Assembly (NCBI GenBank): GCA_002104895.1
Contig: MCFG01000020.1
Coordinates: forward strand, 81,001 to 145,000
From: Anaeromyces robustus
Taxonomy: Eukaryota; Neocallimastigomycota; Neocallimastigomycetes; Neocallimastigales; Neocallimastigaceae
Direction: 5' to 3'
DNA length: 64,000 nucleotides
Below are positions 50,880 to 63,468 of this stretch, piece after piece. The notes beneath the pieces were generated by a model that was given only the letters and a program-made list of their open reading frames with translations, did no database searches and was not told where the DNA came from. Every line of letters begins with the position of its first letter. Position 1 is the stretch's first letter. The translations under genes were made by a program, and so were the position numbers.

Positions 50880-52720
50880 ATTGGTCGTAATCTGATTATC
50901 AAGATATTAAATGTGCTACTAATAATCTTCTTAAGAATTACCTCTTATTAATTTATTCTCAAATATTATTCATCATTTTTTTCTTCAAAAAAAAAAAAAA
51001 AAAAAAAAAAACGAATAATTGATTTAATGGTAAATCAAAAAAGGCACTATCAGAATCATTATTATTTAATAAAATATATATTTTGATTTTTTAAACTGAG
51101 TTTCAAGACAAGAAATTTAGGAGAATATATTAGACTATTTCATTTTACAAATGATTGCTATAGTATGTTCTCATAAATCTTATATAAATTGAAGAAAAGT
51201 GAAATCTGAATATTTATATTTTGTTGAAATTAAAAATATGATAAATAATTATTTTTCGAATATTGATAGCAATTATATTACAATGATAATATATTTAATT
51301 CATTTTTATTTACATTTACATTTATATATTAAAACAAAATAGTTATAAATTTTTCTTTAAAATTGATAAAAAAAATTTTTATTTTTTTCCAATTAATAAA
51401 ATAATTTCAAAAATATTTTATTATTTAAATAATTTTAATTTATTATTTTATTTTAACTGTTTTACATATTGTTCAACATTCTTTTCAAAGTTTTTCTTTT
51501 TTTTTTTTAGTCTTAATTACATGAGTTTTAGCATTTTTTATATCTGAAATGTATTTATTCCTATATAAAAATAATGAGTAGTCACACTGAACAACTATTA
51601 TTCCAAAGGATATGATACAATATTAATAGAAGATGCTTATATGAAAGAAAATTTATTATTTTATTGATAGTCCAAGTTTTAAAGTCATAGATAAATAAGA
51701 GAATTAAGATCTGTTGAAGTAAACTTCAATGAAATAACTGAAGATTAAAGTGATATATGAAGTTCACTATGAAAACTAAACCTAAATATATATATATAAG
51801 GAAAAAACTAAAAATATAAAAGGTAAAAATTAATATTTTTTTATTAATATATTATATAATAATTTAAAAAATAAAAAATAAAAAAAAAAAAAATATGAAA
51901 AAAAAGTACAACAAAACTATTGTAAAAAATCGTCGAATAAAAGTGAAATTAATTAAAAGAAAGTATGTATTGATAGTTAGTTGTAAGAGAATTTTAAACT
52001 AGAGGGTTTTTTTTTTTTTTTTTTTGTATTAACCGTTGTTCATACTTAGAATACTTAGACTGTGTTGAACAAAATATTTTTTGGTACATTTCATATAATA
52101 GATTGTGGTTGGTAAAATTATAATATATATTACTTAAACGGGTTAGTTAGTTTTAATTTGCTTCATCGTTACGGTAAAGAAGCAGTACTGAAATTTAATC
52201 AAAATATTACCATTGGGAAATAATGCTCTCCAATTACTGATAAAATACATATACTGAAAATTGCTTATATGAAAAAAAAAAAAACATCCTTAAAAAATGC
52301 TTCTTTACGAAGAAACATTTCAAATTTTCTTAACAAAAGAAAATGCTTTTAAAGTTACTATATCATGACAGGCATTCTTCTCTTTTCTGACCATTCCAAA
52401 AAGGAAAAAAAAAAAATGGAAAAGTACAAGGACCTTAGAAGAGGGTAGAATCAATAAAACTTATTTATTAAGTTCAAAAATTATTTCCTTCCTTGTATTT
52501 TCATCAATTCTTTTTCTAAATTTATCTTAAAATTTTTTAATATATTATAGTAAAATATCAATACTATTAAATATTGTATTATTATCACACCATAAAACAC
52601 TATACCAAATTAATCTTAGCATATTCTTCAATCGTTTTACCAATAAATAAATTTTTCTTCATCATCAAAGTAAGCTGAATTAGAAACTTCAGTTACACTT
52701 TTTTAATTGTGGTGGAAAAA
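50880..52720. pseudogene. Scattered decayed coding fragments, identity unknown
   Basis: This region is visibly less A/T-biased than both flanks. Plus-strand fragments without a continuous frame include FTNDCYSMFS, RKVKSEYLYFVEIKNMINNY, NYYSKGYDTILIEDAYMKEN and RELRSVEVNFNEITED. A minus-strand fragment near 52690-52610 reads EVSNSAYFDDEEKFIYW. Stops and frameshifts separate all of them. GTAAAGAAGCA (~52176) and its reverse complement TGCTTCTTTAC (~52300) form an 11-bp inverted pair. It is best explained as an old gene or transposon eroding toward A/T; the family is unknown. Confidence 0.35.
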
Positions 52721-54194
52721 TATTCTTGTTAATTATATTTTAGCAAAAATAAAATAAAATAAAATAAAATAAAATAAAATAAAATAAAATAAAAATTCAT
52801 ATAGAATCAAGAAAAACAACTAAAAATATATATTTTTTATATAATAAAATATAACTCGATTAAATTATAGTACTATTAGTCAAAAAAAAAAAAATTTAGA
52901 ATTAAAAATATAAATAATATATGTAATTGTACATTTAAAAAGTATAATAATTATAAATAATAATAAATAATATCAATGGTAAACTTTATATATATAAATA
53001 TAAACATATATAAATATATATGTATTATATATATAAACAATAAACATATAAACATATAATATTATCATATAAAATATATATTATAAATATAAACATATAT
53101 ATATTTTTTTGCCATATTTTTTTTTTTATATTATTATAAAATTTTATTTATATTTTTATTTGCATTTATTAATTTTTTTTTATATATTATTATTATTATT
53201 ATTCTTTATTTTTATCATTTTACTATTATTATTACTATTATTACTAATAATGATTATTAATTATTATATTTATATTTTTTTATATATAAAAATCTACTTT
53301 TTCTTTTTTTTATTATTTTTCTACACCTAAATTTAATTTAACAAAAATATTTTCTTTTTTTTGTTATTAATCTTAATTGATATATAAGGATATATATTAT
53401 TTTATTTTTTTAATAAATATGTTAACATTAAATAATTACTTGTAGTATTAAAATTATTATTAGAGAATATATTTTTATTGAAAAAATAATAATAAAATAA
53501 AATTAAGAATGTATATTAATTTAAAGATTATTTTTTTTTTTTCTATTTTTATATTTTATATAAATAGATGGTTGAATAAAATGATTTTAATTAAGAAAAA
53601 AAAAAAAGTATTGTATTTTTTTTTTATATATAAATATATATATGACAATGTTAAAATAAAAAGATAATAATTAATTTATTAGTTATAATATATATATAAA
53701 AATATATATTATCTTCTTTTTTTTTTTTTTTTATATTATATGTACTTTTTTTTTTTTCTTTTAATTTTTTTTTCTTTTTTATAATAATAAAGAGAAAAAA
53801 ATTATAAAAGTTAAAAAAAAAAAAAATAAATAAAAAAAAAAAAAATAATTGGATATATATAAAATAATTTTTTATATTAGTGTTTTATATTAAAAATTCT
53901 ATAGCTTAAAAAAATTTTAAAATTTAAAATGATTTTGTTAAAAAAAAAAATATATATATATATTGTATTATATAAATAATTAATGATTATCTTATAAATA
54001 TATATATATTTAATAATATTATTATTATTTTTTTTTCCTTTCTCCTTTTTCTTTATTCTTTCATGACAGTCGTATATATAATAATAAAATGGTTAAACTC
54101 TATAATTATGATTTAATAATAATATACTATATAATTTAAGTTTTCCTTTTTTCTTTTTTAAAGGTTTCCTTTTTCTATTATTTTTCTCCATTCG

Positions 54195-54256
<62 letters not shown>

Positions 54257-54397
54257 ATTATTTGTAATTGTTTTGTTTGTTTGTTTGTTTGTTTGTTTTT
54301 TTTTCTCATTTTTGTCTATTTCTATTTACTTTTTTTATTCTTTTTTTATTTTTTCAGTTTATATAAATATTGAGTATAATATAATAATTATATTTCC
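52721..54397. repeat. Low-complexity intergenic, (AAAAT)n and a 54-nt poly-T
   Basis: Holds (AAAAT)n at about 52749-52790, TA-rich stretches at 52980-53100, T-rich stretches at 53109-53320 and an uninterrupted T-run at about 54199-54252, followed by TTTG repeats at 54270-54298. It lies just 3' of the transporter stop codon. No gene seen. Confidence 0.75.
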
Positions 54398-57132
54398 CTA
54401 ATGATTTGGTTCTATATAATTAGATTTATCACCCATAAGGAACAATAAATAATATTGGTAAACTAAAAAGATAGTTCCTAAAACATCTGATAAAGCTGTT
54501 AATGTTGGTAAACAATAATTATCTGGGTCAAAGTGATGATTCCAGAACCAATGGGTTGCCTTATGAGCAAATAATAATATAATTGTCATCTATGATTATT
54601 TTGATTATTTAAATTATATAAATTATATATATATATAATAAAAGTAAATTAATAATATAATAAAATTAATAAAAAATAGTAAAAATATATATATATATTA
54701 ATATAATATATTATTTTTAAAATATATAAAGTAAAAAGATTATGTAAAAATATATATATAATATAATAAATAATTTATTTGATTTATTTATGATTAATTA
54801 CCAATAAAACACTCATTAATGTATATACGATAATAAATAATAAATTAACATTAGTATCACCCAAATTGAAAATTTCGATTAAAATAAGGAAGGACCATTC
54901 AGTTGGTAAATGAATCCAGAATAATGTAATAAATGTTTGAATATAATTATTAACAACGCCAACATGTAAATCTGTGGAAAGTCTACTAACATATAAAGAA
55001 CCAATATTACCAGCAATACCATTAAGAACTGGCATAATGACAGCAATACCCTTATATGAATCCATATATTTTTCAAATACAATACCAGCAATACTATAAT
55101 ATTTTTATAAATATTTAATATTAATATAAAATTTATATATATAAATATTCATAATAATATTAATAATATAATGAAAAAAAAAATTACCTTGTAATTACTA
55201 ATGAAGATAAAATTGGTACCCAACCAGCGAATAACACATCATGAACATACTATTTATTAATGATCAAAATTATGATTATTATTATGATGATGATAATGAT
55301 GATGATGATGATTAAATAAATAAATCAATAAATTTTACTATTTATATACACTTATTTCATAATTAAAAATAAAAATTTTAAAAAAATTACCTTATTCTTT
55401 AATGCTAAATAACACCAATATGGAATTAAAGCAAATAATAATACTAAAAGTATATCATTAAATATTGTTCCTTTTAATCTAATCAAAATATCACCGCATA
55501 CAGATAAAACAAGTAATGTAACTAAATCACCCATACTGGCTGTATATAACAAAATATTACACATTATAATAAAAATAATAAAAACAATTAAAAAGTTTAT
55601 TCAAATATTTAAATATATACATATATATTCTTTTTTAAATAATCATATTATATAGAAAAAAAAGTTATTTATATAAATATATATTTAACCTGCTAATGGA
55701 GTAGCGACATTATCTGGATTAATTCTTAATTTTTTACTATAAATAATAATAACCGAAACCATGGTACCACTTTTTTTATTTATTTTATTTTAAATTATAT
55801 ATAGATTAATAAAATAAATATATATTAGAGTTTAAAAAGAGAAAAAAAAATTATAAAATGATAAATTTAACCATAAATTAATAAAACAATTTTTTATTAT
55901 AATTAAAATAAATATAAAATTACTTACAGAATAAAACTACATATGGAAGCGGAAAAAATTGATGAAATAACCAATACAATAGTTTTATCCAAAGCTAAAA
56001 AGCTACCATTTGACATACCACCCATAAACCAAGCAAATAAACCTGATATTGAACCAACAATAAATGCTTGAGCTTGTAAAACAACCATATTACCTATAAT
56101 AATTTGTTTTCCCATTTCATATGTATCTAAATGTCCTAAATTCGACTATTAATTTAAATATATTAATAAATAAATAAATAAATATAATTAATTATTTATT
56201 TATTTATTTATTTATTCATTATTCATTCATTCATTCATTCATTCATTCATTTATATTATTTATTTATATTATTTAATTTTTATGAATAAATATAAATTAT
56301 TATTTACCTCTGTTGATAAACGTGAAGCTAAGTTCATTTCTAAATTACCTTTTAAATTTAATAAAATTGGAATTAAAACAATTAATTCTGAAATATTTTC
56401 ATAAACTTCCCAACCCTAAAATTAATTAAAAAAAATATATATATATAATGCATATTAATAATTAAGAATAAAAAATATATTAATTGAATTAAAAAACATT
56501 AATATTATATCATTTTTTACCATAACAATATTTAAAAGCCATCCTGATATGGTTAAACCAATAACTGATATAATAAGTGAAGGTAATGCCTAAAATGATA
56601 ATCATATTGGTTAAATATTATTTAGTTTTATAAGAAAAAATTTTTTCAAAATAACATATCGAATTTAACTTAAAAATTTATAAATTAAAAATAAAATAAA
56701 AAAAAAAGAAAAAAAATAGAATACTGAAAATAATTATTTATTTCTTATTATTATTATTATATTATTATTATATGAAGTACTTACTTCAACTGTTAATTCA
56801 AAATCTAATGAAAACAATGATTTAAATGTAATTTTATTTTTAATATTTTGTTGTATTGGAGAAGAAATATGAATGTCTAAAGAATCTTTATTAGATTTAT
56901 TTAAAAGTGAATGTCCTTCAGTTCCTGATAACACTGGAGTAAATTCAGAAACTGAAGATGTTTCATGAATATCATCTTCATTTGGTATTTTTACTGTTAA
57001 ACTAATTTCTTCATGATCTTGACTTCCAACAGAATGATTATCTGGTAGTAAAAAATGTTCTTCGTAATTTGTAATATCATTAGCATCATTTCTTGTAGAT
57101 ATATCATTCAATTCAATATATTTATGATCCAT
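54398..57132 (-). CDS. SLC41/MgtE-type magnesium transporter
   Basis: Nine exons: 57132-56785, 56589-56521, 56415-56308, 56145-55928, 55769-55690, 55539-55391, 55249-55188, 55093-54802 and 54589-54398, giving 505 residues in one frame. A hydrophilic, acidic cytosolic N-terminus (~110 residues) precedes a membrane domain built from two MgtE halves. The first half has LLNLKGNLEMNLASRLST, RINPDNVATPLA and MGDLVTLLVLS. The second has VLNGIAGNIGSLYVSRLSTD and ends with HFDPDNYCLPTLTALSDVLG plus a last membrane helix. These paired motifs, (N)LxGNxxxxxxSRLST and DPDNxxxPxxTxxxDxxx, are those of eukaryotic SLC41 carriers, which mediate Mg2+ transport at plasma or organelle membranes. The N-terminal regulatory CBS and N domains of bacterial MgtE are absent, as usual for SLC41. 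Confidence 0.93.
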
Positions 57133-58240
57133 TTTGAATTATATATATGATTAATTATATTATACTATTTATGTTATGATAAGTTATATTATATTATTAA
57201 TGTACTGGATATTTAATTCTTATTTGATAATGATAAATTACTTGTCTTAAAATTATTTATGATAAAGAAATAAGTATATATTAATATATTAAAATAATAT
57301 AATAAACCAAAATAGTTAATAATAATATAATTTTTTTATATTAATAATTATTAATATAAGTTCATGAAATACATAAAACTATATATGTATATAATACCTT
57401 GAATGTAATTTTATTTAAAAAAAAATATTAATAATTCATTGAATTTTTAATAATATTATTCTCTTTTATTATTAACTTTAAATTTTTATAAAAAAAGAAA
57501 ATTTTTCAAATTAATTTCTCTCTTCTCTTTTTATTATATATATGTGTGTATAAAGCAAAGTACAGAATATATCTTTGTTATTAAATAATATATCGATAAA
57601 TATGTAATAAAAATTAAGAACTTTTTTTTTGTTATTTCCTTTTCTTTATTTTTTTTTTTTTTTTATTTTTGAATTTTAATTAATTTTGTTTTCCAAACTT
57701 TTTTTAAGCTTTTTTTTTTTTAAAAAAAAAATATTATTTTATAAATATTATATATATTAATAATTAATAATGTTAGTATAAATATCTATATACTATTATT
57801 TAAATTTTATTCTTTGATTTCTTTTGTTTTTATACTAAAGTGAAAAAAAAATAATAATAATTAATATTAATGATTATTAAAATTTATACAATTATTTTAT
57901 ATATATAATATCCCTAGAATAAAAATGATTTAATTCTTTTTGATGAATTCTATTTATAATAATAACTTTATTTAAAATTTATAATTCTATTTTTTTTTTA
58001 TATAAAATAAATCTATTTCATGTTAAAAATTGATATTAAAAGGCAATAAATTAAATTAATTCTGAAGTAAAATATATAAATATATATATATATAAAGAAT
58101 ATAAAAAATAATAATATATACTTTTTATTATATTAAGTAAATCTATTACTCTATTATAAAAATCATATTTAAATATATGTTTTTATTTAATTTATGATTT
58201 TTTTTATTTTATTTTTTATTTTTGATTTTTGATTTTTGTT

Positions 58241-58272
<32 letters not shown>

Positions 58273-59258
58273 TTTTATTTATTTTTTTTTTTTTTTTTTT
58301 TTTTTTTTTGTAATACAGAAAGTATCAAGAGTAATAATATAAAGTCGGTTCTAATATTATTTAACCTATATTTTTTTCTCTTATCTTTTTATTTTATAAA
58401 AAAAAGAAAAATATTTTTTTCTTTTTTCTTTTTTTTTTTTTTTAATTATATAAAGAACTTATTTTTATTATATAATTATGTAATTAGATTGTTTATTTAA
58501 TGTATATTATAATATATTATAATATATTGTTAATATATTTTATATGTAAGGATTTATATATATTTAAAAAAAAATTAATAAATAATAATTAATAAATTTT
58601 TTTATGATAAAAAATCTAGTAATATTTATCATTTATATTATTTGTTACATTAAAAGTAAATAAAAAAAAAATATAATAAATATTTTATTATATTATGTAA
58701 ATATTTTTAAATACTTCTATTATAATATTTATTGTAATATATTATATAAATATATAAATATATATAAATTTTTTATTATATTTTTCATATTAAATATTAT
58801 ATAATACATTATTACATAATTAATATTTATTAATTTATTCTGTTTATTAATGTATTATTAATGTATACATTATTCATTTAATCAATTTTTTTTTATTTTT
58901 TTTATTTTTTTTTTTTTATATCAATCGAGAATAAATTATTAATTCATAAATAAGAAAAAAAATATATTAATTTATTTATTGTAATAAATTCATTAAATAT
59001 AATTAAGTAATGGTTACACTACATAAATTTATTAAATTTATTAATAATAATATATTAATATAATTTAAAATTATATTATTTAATTAAATTGATTCATTGA
59101 TATTATATAATAAAATTTAATTTATTATATTAATTGAAAATTTTTATGTCATTTCATTTTTATTATTTAACTTTATGTATAATATATAATTATAATAATT
59201 CACTTTAATTACATCAAATATATTAAAAGGATGAATACTAAATAATATATAATAATAT
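57133..59258. other. Intergenic upstream of the SLC41 gene
   Basis: 5' flank of the transporter. T-runs (57650-57664, 58287-58309) and TA-rich DNA. A pyrimidine-rich stretch at 58222-58290 gives only a spurious Phe-rich frame. No gene or RNA recognised. Confidence 0.55.
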
Positions 59259-59263
59259 ATAAT

Positions 59264-59448
59264 TATTAACAGTCAGTTAATTGGGTTTAATATTATGTCA
59301 ACTTTATTAATATATTTTTATGATAAAGAGTTACAAATATTTAAATTATGTAAATTACATGCTTTTATATTCATACAATGTGGCTCATACATTATATTTA
59401 ATACAATACATTTTAATACATTTAACACATATTTCACATATTCTAACA
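59264..59448 (-). repeat. 3' LTR (element orientation)
   Basis: 185 bp, identical base for base to 60344-60528. TATA box at about 59363-59370, AATAAA signal at 59303-59308 (both minus strand). Confidence 0.93.
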
Positions 59449-59462
59449 CTCCCCCCTAAACC
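59449..59462 (-). other. Polypurine tract next to the 3' LTR
   Basis: Minus-strand GGTTTAGGGGGGAG runs directly into the LTR start TGTTAG. A PPT in this place primes plus-strand DNA synthesis in LTR elements and fixes the element's orientation. Confidence 0.85.
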
Positions 59463-59776
59463 TAATTATTCTGTAAGAGATAATTTGGTTTACTGGTGAA
59501 TATGTGTACTAAATACTATTTTATATTCTATACTAATATTTTATATACTATAAATCTATTTTCATTAATTGTAATTATATACACTTATGTATATACTAGC
59601 TTAATTTATTTTAATAAACTATATTATTACCCTATGATATTTTTGTGGCGAAATATCCTAAAACCATATTTATTTATGGGTAAATAAACTATATTTAAAT
59701 TATTTATGGATTGGTTACTTATTTGTACCATCCTATACTATATTTTGGCAACCTCATTGGGATTCACACCTTAAAA

Positions 59777-59855
59777 TCTTGACAACTCATGGTTTACCTC
59801 TTTGGTTTTACGTACTCTTGACAACTCATGGATTAACTCTCTGGTTTTTACGTCC
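59777..59855. repeat. Direct repeat (2 x ~39 bp) inside the LTR element
   Basis: TCTTGACAACTCATGG.. recurs immediately as a second copy (59777-59815 and 59816-59855) with about five differences. It is non-coding and of unknown function. Confidence 0.85.
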
Positions 59856-60328
59856 TAACATATTTAATTTTAAATTTTATTATTTTTGTAGAAAAATAAC
59901 CTTTATATATATAAAAATAGCCTTTAATATTCAAAAGTTATATTTATTTATCAATTAATGATTTAATTTCCTATTTATTAAGAGTCTCAAATTTATTTGT
60001 TTACACGTGTTTCTTCCAAACCTTTTACGCGTAATTTAAACCTTATATTCTTAACTATTTTATTTTAGTATTATACTTTTATTTAGTTTCTTTAGGGGGT
60101 TTTATTTTATAATAATATTAAATATTTGACGCGATTTTCCATTTTTAAAATTTTAGATCACTCATCTTCAATGTAGATCAAGATTAATTTTCTATAAAGC
60201 TAACATAATGGCAACTCATCATAATTTAAATTTTACAATAACCACAATACTTAGATCATTTCCATGTTGACATAATATTCTTTGTCCGGCACGAAATTCT
60301 ATCTTCAAAGAATCTCTTTTTAGAGTCG

Positions 60329-60343
60329 ATGAGACTCTTAATC
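60329..60343 (-). other. Candidate primer-binding site for a tRNA-Lys(CUU) fragment
   Basis: The plus strand here reads ATGAGACTCTTAATC, the sequence of the tRNA-Lys(CUU) anticodon arm (about nucleotides 26-40, anticodon CTT in the middle). The element's RNA, from the minus strand, is therefore complementary to it, with the primer 3' end abutting the LTR. Copia and Ty5 use half-tRNA primers annealing at the anticodon region in the same geometry. The tRNA sequence is recalled, not searched. Confidence 0.7.
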
Positions 60344-60528
60344 TATTAACAGTCAGTTAATTGGGTTTAATATTATGTCAACTTTATTAATATATTTTTA
60401 TGATAAAGAGTTACAAATATTTAAATTATGTAAATTACATGCTTTTATATTCATACAATGTGGCTCATACATTATATTTAATACAATACATTTTAATACA
60501 TTTAACACATATTTCACATATTCTAACA
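60344..60528 (-). repeat. 5' LTR (element orientation)
   Basis: 185 bp, identical to 59264-59448. TATA box at about 60443-60450 and AATAAA at 60383-60388 on the minus strand, so transcription would run toward lower coordinates. Confidence 0.93.
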
Positions 60529-60533
60529 ATAAT

Positions 60534-61372
60534 AATAAATAATAATAAATAATAATAATAAATAATAGATGATATAATATAATACTTTTAATTTTAAATA
60601 ATTTAACTATTTATATTTAAATGTAATATATTAATATTTTAATAAAAAAAAAAAAAAAAAAACAATAGATTATTATTATATTAAACAGCCACAATAATAT
60701 ATAACTGATTAAATCATATCTGTGGATTAATTAATTAATTAAACTTTAGTGTGGCTTGAATATTCTAATTAAAAACTAAAAATTAGTTTTTTTTCGTTTT
60801 TTTTTTTTTTTTTTTTTTTAGTTTAGTCATCATTATTAGAACATTTTTAACAAATGAAGTAATGATAACGACATATTTTTATTAATTTTTAAAAGAAAAA
60901 TTCTAAATTTGTTATTTTTTCTTTATATATTATTTGTTAAAAGTATTATATTAGTAATACTAAAAAAAAAATAAAATGCTTTTATTATTTATTAAAATTA
61001 CATATTAAAATAATTTTAAAATTTAAAAACTAAAATTTTATAGTTAAAATAACCAAGGTTTGAAAAAAAAAAAAAAAAAAAACTTTTAATATAACAAACA
61101 AAAAAACTTTCAATGGATTTTTTAAAAAAATAAAATAAAATAAATTTTCCAATGCTTATTAATTAAAAAAAAAAAAAAAAAACATTAGAAATATATATAT
61201 ATTGCAATTTACAATAATTTATTACAAAATTTATTATATAACCTATTGAAAAAAATTGTTCCTATTTATGTACCAAGTATTTAAACTATATAAATACCCA
61301 AGAAAAATTATTAAAAATTTTTACCAATTTATAATTAACTATATTAATTTATTTATTTATTTATTTATTTTT

Positions 61373-61419
<47 letters not shown>

Positions 61420-61453
61420 TTTTACTTATTAATTAATTAATTTATTAAATACT

Positions 61454-61516
<63 letters not shown>

Positions 61517-61565
61517 TTAATTAATTAATTTATTTATTTATTTATTTATTTATTAATTAATTAAT

Positions 61566-61616
<51 letters not shown>

Positions 61617-61641
61617 TTAATTAATTAATTTATTAAATATT

Positions 61642-61677
<36 letters not shown>

Positions 61678-62261
61678 TACAATTGAATAATATATTAAGC
61701 ATATTAAAAGTTATTACACATTTTATAAACCATAAAGAAAAAAAATCAATTATTAGAAATAACTATTATTTAATCAAATAGAAAAAGAAAAAAAGAATAT
61801 AATATATCATATTATTATTATTATTATTATTAATATTTATTTATTTGCTTTGATTATAATTTTAATTAAATAATCCTATATTAAATAACTGTATACATAA
61901 TTGTTATTAAAAATCTATAATACAAACTATTTATCAATATTTAAAAAGTGTTGATAAATACTAATGAATAATCGTTTAATTATAAAGTAACAATTTACAA
62001 ATATATAAAAAAAAATTAATTAATTAATCTATTTATAAATATATAAAAACTGATAAAATAAATAAATTTATTTTCGTAATAATATTTTTATAATTTCATG
62101 ATATACTTTTTTTTTTTTTTTTTTGAAAAAAAGAATATCAAAAAAAGAATATAAAAAAAAAGTAATAATAATTTATTTGGATACTTTTGATATAACTATT
62201 TAATAAAAAACAATATAATAATATAATATAATATAATATAATATAATATAATATATAATGA
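60534..62261. other. Intergenic between the LTR element and the Alba-like gene
   Basis: Contains A-runs, a T-run near 60800, a pair AGCCACA (~60665) / TGTGGCT (~60751) that could close an 85-nt stem-loop, the large (TTTA)n block described separately, and (AATAT)n at about 62216-62255. No gene seen. Confidence 0.6.
61345..61677. repeat. (TTTA)n array with periodic TTAATTAATTAATT interruptions
   Basis: About 330 bp of TTTA units interrupted by TTAATTAATTAATTTATT several times at irregular spacing, twice followed by AAATA(C/T)TTTA. This gives a higher-order block structure beyond simple slippage. Confidence 0.9.
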
Positions 62262-62613
62262 TTAATATTCTAAATATGAGATAATTATATATTTATTTAA
62301 TAAATTATTATTATTTTTTTTTTTTTTGTTTTTTTACCTTTATTTGTACTGGGGTATAATTCTGCAATAATACCACTTTTCAAATTTTTATTTTTATCTT
62401 CTAATGTTTTTGTTAAAATGACAGGCTTTCGTATAGTCTTCTGTTCTTCGAGAATTAATATTATTGATATTGTCAATGCTAAAGCTAAATAAAATTTTAA
62501 ATAATTATATAATTATATACATATAATATAATCAAATTATAATTATTAATAAATGAATGAAAATATATTTAAATTTAAACAAGCATATTTTTTTAATTTA
62601 TATGATTTTATAA

Positions 62614-62660
<47 letters not shown>

Positions 62661-63435
62661 ACTCAAAATCATAAATTATATACCTGGTTCAACTCTGTAT
62701 TTATTAATAATTAGTTATAAAATATATATATAATTAATAATTATTCTTTATTTTAAATTTATCCTTATGTTATATCTATATTAATAATTTAAATGAAAGT
62801 TGAAATGAAAATTTAATATTTTTATATACCCTATTAATTTAACTTTTCCAAGATCAGTTAAAGATTGTTTTATTAAATTGATAAATTTATCCATTCCTAT
62901 ATATAAAAAAAAGGATACAAAAAAAAAAAAAAAAAAAAAGATTTATATTATATTTTAACATTTATTACATAATTTAAATATTATAATTATAGACATTTTA
63001 TAAAATGAAGAAAATATATATATATATATTTATGTATAAATAACAAATTACATTTGCATATAATTGCTTTTTTAAAAAAAAAAAATATTTACATATTCTT
63101 ATTTAAATTACACATACCATTATCTATTAATTGGCCATTTATATATGAAGGAAGTTTTGAAACACATACAGTTTCAACACTTTTATCAAATACTTCCGTA
63201 GGTTGAGGTACTTTCAGTATTATATTATCACTATTAGAATTCTTTCTATTTGATTTTTTATTATAACCACTTGAAAATGAACTTTTTTTATTTAAACCAA
63301 GATTTTGTTTAGACTTTTTCTTTGAAAGATTATTATTATTTCCTTTCTTATTATGATTATTTCCATTATCCTCATTATTCGATTTTCCTCTATTATTATT
63401 TGTTGATTTTATATGCTTATTATTATTATTATTAC

Positions 63436-63468
<33 letters not shown>

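Larger units (their letters stand above)
59264..60528 (-). mobile_element. Compact non-autonomous LTR retrotransposon (TRIM-like), 1265 bp
   Basis: Two identical 185-bp direct repeats flank 895 bp of non-coding internal sequence. Read on the minus strand, each LTR starts TGTTAGAATATG, contains a TATA box (TATAAAAG) and later AATAAA, and ends CTGTTAATA. A polypurine tract (AGGGGGGAG) abuts the 3' LTR. A candidate primer-binding site abuts the 5' LTR. Direct 5-bp ATAAT sequences lie on both sides (59259-59263 and 60529-60533), although in such A/T-rich DNA they could be chance. There is no gag, protease, integrase or reverse transcriptase frame, so an autonomous partner would be needed in trans. 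Identical LTRs imply recent insertion. Confidence 0.9.

Noticed and set aside
53109-53330. 73-codon Phe/Leu/Ile-rich frame
   Set aside because: T-rich low-complexity DNA; no start context, homology or splice signals.
59496-59687. 63-codon plus-strand frame inside the LTR element
   Set aside because: Antisense to the element as oriented by PPT and PBS, with no resemblance to gag or pol.
60319-60345. A tRNA-Lys gene or fragment
   Set aside because: Only the anticodon-arm sequence is present, with no acceptor stem, D-arm or T-loop; its place next to the LTR explains it better as a primer-binding site.
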